From Mortierella alpina (Eukaryota > Mortierellomycota > Mortierellomycetes > Mortierellales > Mortierellaceae), in NCBI GenBank assembly GCA_029449245.1, contig JANATF010000014.1, positions 56,001-120,000 of the forward strand: a stretch of 64,000 nucleotides of DNA, written 5' to 3'. Position numbers and translations under genes: made by a program. Under the pieces are notes generated by a model, which did not search any database, was not told the origin of the DNA, and saw only the letters and a list, made by a program, of their open reading frames with translations. Positions 29,208 through 41,500 of this stretch are shown here, one piece after another; position 1 is the stretch's first letter, and each line of letters starts with the position of its first letter.

Positions 29208-32200
29208 TGGCATTCCATCCTAAAGTGCAGCAAGGTTTAGTCGAGATCAAGAAAGGCGATGAATACCGAGACCGAGGTGATTTCGACAAAGCCAAAGCAA
29301 AGTATGAGAGGGCTGTCAAGTTTTACCCCAGCGAAGCTCACGATCGGCTGGTGATTCTACCACTCTGCAAGGCATCCACGGCATCCATGGAAGGCAGCGA
29401 TCCTGACCGATTCATTCCAGTTGGATGGCGTGCGCGCGCCCACCACGCGAAGGAAAAGGTCAAACAAGTGTGGAAACATCCATCTCCCATCCCATCTCTA
29501 CAGCAATCCTTCTTCCCAAGACCCTCGTTGTCCAACCAGTCCCCTGTTGCTTCTCTCGCCATCTCCGGTTCCCAATCAACCCTCATGTCGATATCAACTT
29601 GCATGACTACATCCACCTCAACCAGCCAGCCTACAATGGTTACTCCCTTGACTTTGGCGTCCGAAACTGTTGTCAGTGATTTTGGCACAGTATCTGATGT
29701 TCGCTCCCTGACGGCCGCTTACAAGACTGCTGACGACGGAGCGCGCAGGATCATCGAAAAAATGATTTACGACATCATCAACGAATTCGGACAAAGTCAA
29801 ATATCTTTTGACACTGTGCAGGAGCTGGTGGTCCTGGCCGACATCCAAGACCGGGAAATTTTTCTACATATCGTCACAAAGATCCTCCGCATATTGAAGG
29901 ATATGCCTCTCCTCTCTGGCATTGCGCTTCAAGGCTTGGCAGTCATCCTGGACTCTTTTCCTGATGACATTGACTTGAGTTCAATGCAGGGTGCCTTCGT
30001 GGTGATCCTCGAATCGCTCCGAGTTCGTCTACCCATCACTCGTACTGTCAACAATGATCTCCAGCTGATACCTTTGCTGTCTGCTCTCAATGCACTCCTC
30101 GACGCCATGGTACGCAGACAAGTGTTTGGGCTTGATCGCGAAGCCGTCTACAATGACCTCAGGACCTGCTTGACTGGCTTAACCTCACATCCAAACGTGA
30201 TGGTATGCTTCCAAGCATTGTATGCTAAACAGGCTCTTGCCATCATTGGCAACGACGAGTCACTCCCGATGAGCGTGTACCGCCGCGGGAAACTGGCATT
30301 TGTGCTAGCAGGAAATTTATCGAATATGGCCACCAAATTCGACCTGGCCAGCGCGGAATCGGCATACCAAAACATCAAGGATATATTCGACGTTTCGATT
30401 CGGGATCGCTGGTACCAGGGATTAATCTATGTCGACTATCTAGTGGGACAGCGTAGCTGGCGGCAGCTTGAGGACTTTGTGCTTCACAGCAGATTCCAGT
30501 CAGATATATGCTTTCAGCTTGGCGCAGTTTTGCGGCTCGAACAGATTGCAGTAGCACAAACGGATTTTGCGGTCAGGGAGAGTGCCATCAAGTTTCTTAT
30601 TACCCTGGGAGAAAAACCTATTCCATTGGTACCTGAGATGGTGCACACCACTCTTCGGCGTCTAGGGATACTAAAAAGCTCTACAGGCGGCACAAAGCAC
30701 GACGTCTCCATCCCGAAGGACGACCTGCGACCAGTATGGGACCCATCCTGGCTTGCTCTCCCAAAAGGAATATTATTCAAGGCCGTTCAGGATAGATATC
30801 ATCGTGATACCACTGTCGATAGTATACCTGCTCAACTTGACGATATCAAACAAGCTGTTCAGTCCCGTGGCTCAAAGGTCGCTCAGCCAAGTCTAGAAGA
30901 CGTTCGGTTCGCTCTCAAGACCTACTACGCACGAGACCTCTCCATCCTGAGGGTTTCAGGAGAAAATATGGACTTGGAGACATGCTTCGTCAATCTAGCG
31001 ATTGTCGAGGCTCCAGCACAGCGGGAAAAGGATAAGCAAGATCTCAAGGAGCAGGCAGCTGTGTTTCATCGAATCCCGAGTTCCGAAGCGGTAGGAGAAG
31101 CCAATATGCAGACGCCAATCCCTTTGGAACAACTTTTCGACAAGCGCAAGCTACGTGATGGAAAGGAAGACGTTCCTAAAACAATCTTGGTACAAGGACG
31201 AGCAGGTATCGGCAAGACAACACTGTGCAAAAAGCTTGTCCACGCACATCAGAATGGGTTGTGGACAGACCGTTTCGATACTGTACTGTGGCTACCACTG
31301 CGTCAGCTCAGAGCATTCAAGGCCCGCACCCTGGAGGAATTATTTCGCGAGAAGTTTTTTTCTCAGGGCTCTAAGAAGGAAGGGAAGGTGTTTGCCCGCG
31401 CACTTGAGGCTTGCGCCCAAAATCGCAGGGTTCTCTTCGTCTTGGACGGTCTAGACGAGATTGCAAGAGACACACAGTGTGAAGACGGCCTTGTCTTGAG
31501 AGACTTCGTGAGGACCCTGCTCCTGCAGCAACATGTCGTCATCACTTCCAGACCCTCCGGCTTGGACAGATCACTGCTACCACCATCGATCGATCTGGAG
31601 CTGGAGACTATAGGATTCAGTCAGCAGAACGTCAAAGACTTCCTGTGCAAGGTACTCAGCCCTGAAGCAGTGAAGACAGTTCAAGATTTTATCCAACACA
31701 CGCCATTAATTCGAGGACTTGTCAACATTCCTGTACAACTCGATGTGATCTGTTTCAGCTGGGACTCGATTCCAACGGATGGTCCTACGATCACCATGAC
31801 GGGACTTTATCATCTAATGGTGCGGAAGCTATGGTGCAAGGATGCATTGCGGCTAGGGAAATCAGCAGAGGGAGAGACATTGACACAGGAACATATCAGC
31901 CAACTAGAACCTCAAGAAATCGACGAGTTGATGGCGACTGAGATACAACATCTTGGATATCTTGCGTTCAAAGGGCTGAGGAATAATCATCAAATCGAAT
32001 TTGATGAGAAAGCGCTGCTCACTGCGTTTCGGGATCTCAAAGAGTACCGCACAAGAGTCAACAGTCGCCATTTGCCACCTCAACTGCTTGATATGATGAA
32101 GCAGACGTCATTTTTGCACACAGCCGATGCGGATCTGGGCGCCAGCGAAAGCAACTCTCAGCAAACCTGGTACTTCCTACATCTTACATTCCAAGAATAT

Positions 32201-35200
32201 TTCGCTGCAACATGGGTAGCCCAACACCTACAAGGTAAACAACCACATCCAGCTAGCATGATGACAGTGGAGCAAGCAAAGGCTTTTGTGCAGGACCATA
32301 AATACGACCCTCGATATGAGATTCTGTGGTGGATGGTAGCAGGATTGCTAGAAGGAGAGACCTTAAAGGACTTTTTCGATCTTTTACAAGGAGCACCACG
32401 CGATTTGATTGGAGGTCGACATCAACAAATACTGGCTTCTTGTCTGAATGAGGCTCGAGCTCGCTTAGATACCGCGGTTGTGACGAGATTAGACGCGGAG
32501 CTGATGAAGTGGTTGCACTTTGAGATTGAAACCTGTCACAGTGAAGGCGACAAAAGCATGCTGGGTAGTAATAGCTCATTTCCAGACACCCTTCTGGTCA
32601 AGAACTTGGGCCTCAGGAGTTCATGGAACGCAATTCTTGTGAACACTTTGGGAACTCGTTCCACATTGTCAGAATTGGCCATCCAGTCCCTCATCGGTGC
32701 ACTCAACCATGGAAATGCAGATGTCAGGTCCTCAGTAGCATCAACATTAGGCAAGCAATCCACGTTGCCTGAGTCGGCCATCCAGTCCCTCATCGGTGCA
32801 CTCAACCACGAAAATGCAGATGTCAGGTCCTCAGTAGCATCAACATTAGGCAAGCAATCCACGTTGCCTGAGTCGGCCATCCAGTCCCTCATCGGTGCAC
32901 TCAACCATGAAAATGCAGATGTCAGGTGGAGAGCAGCATCTGTATTAGGCAAGCAGACCACGTTGCCTGAATCGGCCATCCAGTCCCTCATTGGTGCACT
33001 CAACGATGAGAATGCAGATGTCAGGTCCTCAGCAGCATCAGCATTAGGCACGCAATCCACCTTGCCTGAGTCGGCCATCCAGTACCTCATTGGTGCTTTC
33101 AACCATGAAAATGCAGATGTCAGGAGGTGGGTAGCATCAACATTAGGCAAGCAATCCACGTTGCCTGAGTCGGCCATCCGGTCCCTCATTGATGCACTCA
33201 ACCAAGAAAATGCAGATGACAGGAGGAGAGCAGCATCAGTATTAGGCAAGCAGACCACGTTGCCTGAATCGGCCATCCAGTCCCTCATTGGTGCCTCAAC
33301 GATGAGAATGCAGATGTCAGGTCCTCAGCAGCATCAGCATTAGGCAACCAGTCTGCATTGCCTGAATCAGCCATCCAGTCCCTCATTGTTGCAACCAACG
33401 ATGTAAATGCAGTTGTCAGGTCCTCAGTAGCATCAGCATTAGGCACGCAACCCACCTTGCCTGAGTCGGCCATCCAGTACCTCATTGGTGCTTTCAACCA
33501 TGAAAATGCAGATGTCAGGAGGAGGGTAGCATCAACATTAGGCAAGCAATCCACGTTGCCTGAGTCGGCCATCCGGTCCCTCATTGATGCACTCAACCAA
33601 GAAAATGCAGATGACAGGAGGAGAGCAGAATCAGTATTAGGCAAGCAGACCACGTTGCCTGAATCGGCCATCCAGTCCCTCATTGGTGCACTCAACGATG
33701 AGAATGCAGATGTCAGGTCCTCAGCAGCATCAGCATTAGGCAACCAGTCTGCATTGCCTGAATCAGCCATCCAGTCCCTCATTGTTGCAACCAACGATGT
33801 AAATGCAGTTGTCAGGTTCTCAGTAGCATCAGCATTGGGCACGCAACCCACCTTGCCTGAGTCGGCCATCCAGTCCCTCATTGTTGCAACCAACGATGTA
33901 AATGCAGGTGTCAGGTCCTCAGCAGCATCACTATTAGGCAAGCAATCCACGTTGCCTGAGTCGGCAATCCAGTCCCTGATCGGTGCACTCAACCATGAAA
34001 ATGCAGATGTCAGGTCCTCAGCGGCGTCAGTATTAGGCAGCCAGTTCACGTTGCCTGAGTCGGCCATCCAGTCCCTCATTGGTGCACTCTTCGATGAAAA
34101 TGCAGGGGTCAGGTCCTCAGCAGCATCAGCATTAAGCAAGCAGTCCACATTGCCTGAATCGGCAATCCAGTCCCTCATCGGTGCACTCAACCATGAAAAT
34201 GCAGATGTCAGGTCCTCAGCAGCGTCAGTATTAGGCGACCAGTTCACGTTGCCTGAGGCGGCCATCCAGTCCCTCATTGGTGCACTCAACGATGAAAATG
34301 CAGATGTCAGGTCCTCAGCAGCATCAGCATTAGGCAACCAGTCTACATTGCCTGAATCGGCCATCCTGTCCCTCATTGGTACTCTCAACCATAAACATGC
34401 AGATGCCAGGTTCATAGCAGCATCAGCATTAGGCAAGCAATCCACGCTGCCTCAATCGGCCATCCCGTCCCTCATTGTTGCAACCAACGATGTAAATGCA
34501 GGTGTCAGGTCCTCAGCAGCATCAGCATTAGGCAAGCAATCCACGTTGCCTGAGTCGGCCATCCAGTCCCTCATCGTTGCACTCAACCACGAAAATGCAG
34601 ATGTCAGGTCCTCAGTAGCATCAACATTAGGCAAGCAATCCACGTTGCCTGAGTCGGCCATCCAGTCCCTCATCGGTGCACTCAACCACGAAAATGCAGA
34701 TGTCAGGTGGAGAGCAGCATCTGTATTAGGCAAGCAGACCACGTTGCCTGAATCGGCCATCCAGTCCCTCATTGGTGCACTCAACGATGAGAATGCAGGT
34801 GTCAGGTCCTCAGCAGCATCAGCATTAGGCAACCAGTCTACATTGCCTGAATCGGCCATCCAGTCCCTCATTGGTGCACTCAACGATGAGAATGCAGATG
34901 TCAGGTTCTCAGTAGCATCAGCATTGGGCAAGCAACCCACGTTGCCTGAGTCGGCCATCCAGTCCCTCATTGGTGCACTCATCGATGAAAATGCAGGCGT
35001 CAGGTACTCAGCAACATCAGCATTAGGCAAGCAACCCACGTTGCCTGAATCGGCCATCAAGTCCCTCATTGGTGAACTCAACCATGAAAATGCAGATGTC
35101 CGGAGATCTGTTATACAGACTGTTAACACCCATTGCTATTCACTATGCATTGCATTTCCGAGCCTGTCTGAAACTGAAATAGTACGTACCTATAAGAACT

Positions 35201-35373
35201 ATCTATTTCTTTATAGCTGCAGGCATATCATGTCTTTACAAGTACAAGACAACCAACTTTGCTGCTACACAGAGCGAGGATTAGTGCGTGCAAAACCTAT
35301 GGGGGCGGACAAGTCAACACTCATTACATCAACTTTTGAAGCTGTTCAACGTGAAGCAGGAATAAATGCATAA
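28974..35373 (+). CDS. NACHT-HEAT repeat receptor-like protein, interrupted by one frameshift
   Basis: The body starts at 29208; the first codons there are non-AUG. A 7-nt exon at 28974-28980 (ATG GAT T) spliced to 29208 would give MDLAFHPKV, in frame, but is unproven. Domains: TPR-like start (GDEYRDRGDFDKAKAKYERAV), an ARM-like helical region (body residues about 170-500), NACHT with Walker A GRAGIGKTT (about 664-672) and Walker B VLFVLDGLDE (about 743-752), the NACHT-associated FLHLTFQEYFAA helix, then 25 HEAT-like repeats of 33 aa (32660-35134) and a ~75-residue tail. At 33294/33295 one A is missing (GGTGC-CTCAAC against GGTGCACTCAAC in sister repeats), shifting the frame in repeat 7; the rest reads openly to 35373. 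About 2050 aa if repaired. STAND receptors switch by nucleotide exchange; the repeats would sense ligands. Confidence 0.8.
32660..35134 (+). repeat. 25 tandem 99-bp HEAT-like coding repeats
   Basis: Consensus unit STLPESAIQSLIGALNHEN plus ADVRSSAASALGKQ (33 aa). Units are nearly identical in DNA. Higher-order blocks recur: units 5-8 are matched by units 9-12, and units 2-4 by units 20-22. The antisense strand is also open for long stretches, purely because of the repeat. Confidence 0.95.
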
Positions 35374-35851
35374 AGCACAGTGGACAAATTAGTTTCTTTC
35401 CATGTGAATTCATTAGATTTTTTCAGACGGTATTAAATTGCCTAATTCTTCATTTCCCAATCCTATTCTTTACGGCTATTCATGGGTCTATGTACTGTCA
35501 CAGTATCCGTATATAAACAAAACAAAATGTATTGTCCATTTCAGAGATTTTTCCGTCAAAAATTTGAGTTAAAGGTGGTCCAGGAGAGGTCACATTGGAG
35601 CTATTCCCAGATCCCCTGCTATTAGTCAACGCCGTGAGGTCGAATAGGAACTGAGAAGGGCGAAACTTCCGTTTCCCAAACGGAAAAGTGCTTATTTTAG
35701 TTGCAAATCGAGGTTTGCTGCCTGGCAGAACCTTCGAACAGCAGATGTAAAGCTGCTTTAGCATCTATCAAAAAATGCTAAATGAGGGAAAATTTTGAGC
35801 TAAAGCTGCAATAGCTAATCGATGGCGGAAATTTTTGTGAAATGCACAATA
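35374..35851. other. spacer between NACHT-HEAT gene and Tc1 element
   Basis: AT-rich DNA with the receptor's 3' end. A minus-strand 88-codon frame at 35498-35764 has no features and is not called. Confidence 0.4.
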
Positions 35852-36123
35852 CAGTGCTCACACACATACTCATATAAAGTGATCAAATAATTTGTGAATT
35901 TCGACATTCACTTGCATCACTCATCCAGGAATGAGTTGTCTTCCTAAAACTCACCCAACTCTATCTATTCCTCTTGTTCATAATTGCTATGGAGTTAGAA
36001 GTAGTGTTATTCAGTAAAAGCTTCCGTTGTATTTATTTGAGATCGATAAAGTCATTTGATCACTTTTTGTGCAATCGGAATTGAGTGAATGAAAGTGGAT
36101 GCGGATGGTGCTGACGACGCCCA

Positions 36124-37322
36124 TTAATACTTGGTCAGTCCTCCTTTCGCTTTGGTGACTGCGGCAATGCGTCTGGGCATGCTTTCGTAGAGGCGCTCAA
36201 GGTAGTCAATGGGGATATCTGTCCATATTGCCTGAACCCGCTCCCAGAGGTCTTCAAGCGTTTCCGTGGCTGTATCGTACAAGGACAGCCGGTACTTGAT
36301 GTCTGCCCAGACGTGCTCGATAGGGTTGAGGTCGGGCGACTGTGGTGGCCAGGGCAGGACCGTCAGTTTCAGCCGTCGAAGTAGTCCATGACCTTCTTTG
36401 CTGTGTGAGATGATTGTCACGGTTAGAGGAATAGACACAGTTACTAGGAGCTGTTAAGTAACGAGAACGGAGTGAAGAAAGATGTATTCAATGTCTCCTG
36501 TAGACGTGCATTAAAGGACACGTCCACACTAATCTTCGATAACTAAAAATATTAAGGGTAAGTCTATGCTAGGACGGTCAATCCGGCACAATGATGCATT
36601 GTCCTGCTGAAAGATCATTGTTTTGGGCTCGAAGTTGTACCATTCCCAGGACTGACGGACATAATCCTGAACGACGTTGAGGTAGGTATCTGCGTCCATG
36701 TTGCCTTCGATCCAGCCTGCATCCCCAGGACCGCGGCAGGTAATGCATCGCCAGATCATAATCTTGCCGCCACCAAACTTCAATGTCGGAGAACTTGATG
36801 TGGTTGTAATGGCTGCCTGCCGGGTTTGTTGTAGTAGAACTCCTTGCCATACGACCCGACGCGGCTGATGGAGCACTCATCCGAAAAGACAACCCTCTTC
36901 CAGTCATCAACCATCCAGTCTTGGTGCTCCATCGCGAACGTGAGGCGTTTACGTTTGTGATTGTCGTCGAGTTCAGGCTTTGGACCACGGACGTACGTCT
37001 TCAACCCCTCGAGGCGTAGGCTCTGGCGGACTGTGTTGCGGTGAACATGCCCTCCATCAGTTGATTGGATGGATCGCTGGGTATCGGTGAGGGTCTTGAT
37101 CTTTCCAGTCATTAGATCGCGTGCAATCTTCCTCCTTGTTGTCTTGGTGATTTTTTGAGGGCGACCGACCTGTGGTGGAGGAACGTTTTCCTCATCGTCC
37201 TTGCGGATGCTGACAGCCGATCCGATCGAGATCCCGACTGATGCTGCAACTTCGCGGGTGGATCTTCCTTGTCGAAATTGCTGTTTTGCATTGTCGACTT
37301 TGTCTTTTGGCAATGAGCGCAT
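36124..37322 (-). pseudogene. Tc1-type transposase, broken
   Basis: Start at MRSLPKDK (37322). A helix-turn-helix region (STREVAASVGIS) and a second HTH with the GRP(Q/K)K linker follow. Catalytic acids are visible: VVFSDECS, IFQQDNAS and SPDLNPIEHVW. Two lesions are seen. A frameshift near 36785-36830 separates YNKPGRQPLQP from LKFGGGKIMIW, and a 176-bp solo LTR sits inside the codons after QQDNAS. Removing the LTR and one target duplicate rejoins the sequence as DNASSHTAKK. Confidence 0.88.
36415..36590. mobile_element. solo LTR (176 bp) inside the Tc1 transposase
   Basis: Starts TGTCACGG and ends CCGGCACA, flanked by the 5-bp duplication ATGAT (36410-36414, 36591-36595). It is unrelated in sequence to the other LTRs in the window. 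Confidence 0.8.
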
Positions 37323-37667
37323 GGGGATGTACCCTTTCGGGTCAGAGATTGAGCCAGAATGGAGAGTAGTGGTGGGGAATACGGTTAAGCGTGGTTGGGG
37401 GGATGAAAGAAGGAAAAGGGAAGTGAAGAGTGAAAAAAGAGCGATTTGAAAACATGAACTGAAAGTGATCAAAAGAATTAGTGATCTTCAAGAAACCACT
37501 GAGCGTGTGAATGGTAACCGAAAAGCAAACTCGCTTTGTGACGTAGTAGGTGGGGTCTGAGCGAGTGATCATACTGAACTTGGAGATGAATGGTTTTAAA
37601 GGAAAAGAGAGAGGAAGCGAAATGTCGAAATTCACAATTTATTTGATCACTTTATGTGAGCACTGTA

Positions 37668-38040
37668 CTTGACAAAGACTTTTATTTGTTTGAACTACAG
37701 CCTCGATATGGATGAGTGTTGCTTGACCAGGAAGGGTAGTTGTTACATACGGATGAAGACTAGTCTAGGGTTGCAGTGGTTAGTTGGAAGAGCGTAAGTG
37801 AAAGAGTTAGCGCTGAAAATCAGTGTCAGGCTACCCCTTAATATACGAGACGCAGACGTGATCGTAAATTTTGCATAATTACGATAGCTGACCTCAACAG
37901 CAAGTGAGAGCAGCAAGTAGACCAATTATATAGCTCTCAGAGAGCTTTGGCGCGTCGTCTACGAAAACTATCTGTCGAGCAAGGACACCAGTAGGGCAGC
38001 CCCTTAACACTTCAACGAGGTCAGAGAGACGTTCTTTCGA
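37668..38040. other. spacer between Tc1 element and 28S fragment B
   Basis: AT-rich and without a supported gene. Part of it (37920-38040) is adjacent repeat DNA leading into the 28S 3' end. Confidence 0.35.
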
Positions 38041-38275
38041 ACAAATCTTTACAACATAGTGCTTAATCTCAGCAGATCGACGCAACAGAGCGTCTCTACT
38101 GCTTACAATACCCCGTTCAATTAAAGTCGTCTGCAATGGATTTATCTCTTCCAATATTTGAAATTAACATTAGCAGGAGCCTCATGAAGCCTTTCCGCTC
38201 CACAAGACCACCCCACGTAATATGATTCAGGACCCGGAGGTCTATTCGTATTCAACTAAAAATCGGAAAAGGCGG
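38041..38275 (-). pseudogene. 28S rRNA 3'-terminal fragment, copy B, 3' part
   Basis: The minus strand matches the very 3' end of LSU rRNA (ACAAATC...GCTTAATCTCAGCAGATCG on plus) up to AAAAGGCGG. It is interrupted by a solo LTR at 38276 and a Ty3 element, and resumes at 43699. Confidence 0.88.
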
Positions 38276-38433
38276 TGAGAGATAGCAGGCACGTTACCAA
38301 GAATGAATGAGAACAAGAGAGGGATCTTTAATGACAGGCTCCAGGGTGCCTTAAATAGTGGCGGGTCCCTGGTGGCTGAGTACTCTGCTAGCTATCTGAC
38401 TGCACATAATATGTTAAGGGTCAATATACAACA
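38276..38433. mobile_element. solo LTR (158 bp) inserted in 28S fragment B
   Basis: Starts TGAGAGATAG and ends TATACAACA. The target duplication GGCGG is at 38271-38275 and, on the far side of the later Ty3 insertion, at 43699-43703. Confidence 0.75.
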
Positions 38434-38434
38434 G

Positions 38435-38534
38435 TGTAGCAGGGGTCAGGTCAAGTAGGTGGAAAAGGAATGTATTTACAGGTATCGTACTACTCTACTC
38501 TATATACTCGTTGTGACTGGACACTACTGTTACA
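38435..38534 (-). repeat. Ty3 element 3' LTR
   Basis: 100 bp, identical to 43595-43694. A CTCTATATACTC promoter-like motif is inside. Confidence 0.95.
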
Positions 38535-38544
38535 CCTTCCCCTT

Positions 38545-41500
38545 TTAAAAATGGATGCCATGTGCTGTTTTAAAATCTTCAACCAACTCGAGGCAATGAG
38601 AGAGGTTACCGAGTGGTTCCCAGGTGGCGGAGCTACGAGGGTAACCCTTCCAAAGGATGAGGAACTGGTGTTGACGGCGGTAGCGTCTGTACTCGAGGAT
38701 GCCTTCAGCCTCGTACTCCTCTTCGCCGTCAATGATCTCTGGTGGAGGCCTGGCGGGTGCTCGTGGTCCAAGGGCTTCTGGTGAAGGCTTATAATCTTGG
38801 AAGCGGTCCACGTGGAACACATCGTGAATCTTCATGGTCGGCGGTAGCTCAACACGAAATGAGACCGGCGAGTGTTGCTCCAACAGCGTATAGGGCCCGA
38901 TGAAACGAGGTTGCAATTTGCGTGAGGGCTGGTTTTGGTCCGCGGCGACTGTGATATGATCCGTGTTCAGTAGCACCTGATCTCCAACCTTGAACGTGTG
39001 GTCTCGGCGTCGTGTGTCCGCGTTCTTGGCCTGTCGTTCCTGTGCCAATGCTATGGCCTCCTTTGCGATGGTCAAGGAAGTGTGCTGGTTGGTCACGAAC
39101 GTTTCTACCGTGGGGACGAGTGTGCTCGGGGGCAGGAGCAGCGCAGCTGGTACACGTGGATGAAAGCCGGCGTTCAGAAAGAAGGGGGAGAATCCTGTGG
39201 TGGCATTGGTGGCGTTGTTATAAGCAAACTCTGCAGCAGTCAAGAGTAGGTCCCAGTTCGTCTGCTGTTGGTCCACGAACGCCCTCAGCATGATCTCCAG
39301 CGTCTGATTGGCTCTTTCCGTCTGGCCGTCCGTCTGTGGGTGGAATGCAGTTGACATTGCGAGCTTGACATCCATGAGGCGATGAAGTTCTTTCCAGAAG
39401 TGGCTGGTAAACTTGGTGTCGCGGTCCGAGACTATGGCGGTGGGCATTCCATGCAGCCGAAAAATGTTGTCAAAGAAGATCCGGGCGACGTCAGGGGCAG
39501 TGTCGGTCGTCTTACTGGCCACGAAGTGGACTTGTTTCGACAGCTTGTCCACAAAGACTGTGATGGCGTCAAATCCTCGCAGCGTCTTAGGCAGCTGAAC
39601 GATGAAGTCCATGGTCACTGTGTCCCAGCGCTGATCTGGTATATCAAGGGGCTGGAGAAGTCCTGCTGGTCTCTGGCGACTGGGCTTGTTGCGTTGGCAA
39701 CTTTCGCAAGTCTCCACGTACGTCCTCGTGTCCCGTGCGATCCTTGGCCAGTACGCTGCTCGTCTCAGTTGCTCATAAGTCTTGTCGAATCCCAAATGAC
39801 CTGCTATTGCTGAGTCATGAGCATCATGTAAGAGAGAAAGACGAATGTCAGACTTCTGAGGAATGCAGACAAGGTTCATGCCATGTCGTTCAACAAACAA
39901 AAGATTCTCGTGGAGTGAGTATCTCTGTGGGCAACTTCCCTGGAGGCAGCTTTCGTAGATAGGACCGAGTTTAGGGTCATCCGGGTAACTATCAATCAGG
40001 CGCTGCCTCAATCCTGGGTCCAGTTGTACAGCCAACGAGTGTAGCGCGACGGGGTCTGGTTCCTTGTGGTCAGGTCGTCTGGAGAGGGCGTCTGGTACGA
40101 TGTTGTCTGCGCCACGCTTATACTTGAAATCAAAGTCGTACTCTTGTAGCAACTCCATCCAACGTGCCTGTCTGCGAGTCAGTTTGGGTTGCGTTGGGAA
40201 GTGGCGAAGCGTGGCGTGGTCCGTGTACACGACGAAGTGTGATCCATCCAAATAATAACGCCATGTCTTCAGCGCGTGAACGACAGCCAGCAGCTCTTGT
40301 TCGTGTGTTGGATAGTTCCTCTCTGCAGAATTCATCTTCCTGGATGTGAACGCCACTGGTCTCGAGACTCCATGTTCGTCTGTCTGAAAAAGCACGGCTC
40401 CAACAGCGAATCCAGATGCATCAGCTTCAACAGTGGTGGCTAGGTCGGGGTCAAAGATCCTGAGTACCGGTGCTTTGCTGATGGCGTCCTTGAGAGCGGT
40501 GAAGGCGTGTTCCTTGTCAGGATCCCACGAGAATGGCACGCCCTCACCTAAGAGACCAGTCAACGGTAATGCGATGTCAGCAAATCCATCAATATACTGT
40601 TGGTAAAACTGAGCGAGGCCAATGAATTGTTGCACATCCTTCTGCTTGCTAGGTCGAGGCCACTCGCGAATGGCGCGGACGAGGCCAGCGTTGGTGTGGA
40701 TCCCGTCCTTGGAGATTACGTGTCCCAAAAACTCCGTCTCTTCCTGCATGAACGAACACTTGCTCAGCTTGACGTAGAGTCCGTGTTTGCGCAGAAGGGT
40801 CAGCGCACTTCTGATGTGGTCCAGGTGTTCCTCTTTTGTTTTCGAGTAGATCAGGATGTCATCGAGGTAAATGACCACCCATTTGTCGAGGATCGGGTCG
40901 AACACGTTAAACATCATGTTTGAAAATGAGGCAGGGGCATTAGTTAACCCGAAAGGAACAACGTTGAACTCAAAGTGACCGTAGCGACAGCGAAAGGCGG
41001 TTTTGTGTGTGTGTGGTTCGTAAACGCGTTGTTGGTGGTACCCAGAGAGGAGATCAAGTTTGGTAAAAAACTGCGCGCCGCGAAAACGGTCAATGAGCTC
41101 GTCAATGCGGGGAAGGGGATGGCGGTTCTTTCGGGTGATTCTGTTCAGGCCGCGGTAGTCCACACACATGCGTAACGATCCATCCTTCTTTTTGACAAAA
41201 AGGACAGGTGCTCCATATGGCGAGGTGCTAGGTTTGATGAACTTCTTTTTCAGCATTTCGTCCAACTGCTTCCTGAGCTCATCGAGTTCCGCAATGGAGA
41301 GACGAATGACTGGTCGGACAGGGGGGTCGGCGGTGGGATCAGTTTCGATTTTCATTGCGTCGCCTCGGTCTGGTGGGAGACCGTCAGGGAGGGAGGTGGG
41401 GAAGACGTCGCGAAACTCGTCAAGTATAGGGAGCACTTCGTCAGGAACGGGGGGAGTGGAGGGGTTATTGCCCGAAGTGGTCTTGACTAACGCCAGGAAC

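Larger units (their letters stand above)
35852..37665 (-). mobile_element. Tc1/mariner element, inactive
   Basis: Flanked by TA on both sides (35850-35851 and 37666-37667). Terminal inverted repeats of about 50 bp start CAGTGCTCAC and contain AAAGTGATCAAATAA; the left arm has a ~10-bp insertion (ACATACTCAT). It encodes a DD34E-type transposase on the minus strand that is frameshifted and split by a solo LTR. Confidence 0.9.

Noticed and set aside
32536-35129. Long minus-strand open frames (up to 386 codons) with repeated MRDWMADSGNV motifs
   Set aside because: They are exact shadows of the 99-bp HEAT coding repeats; the sense frame has domain logic and the antisense has none.
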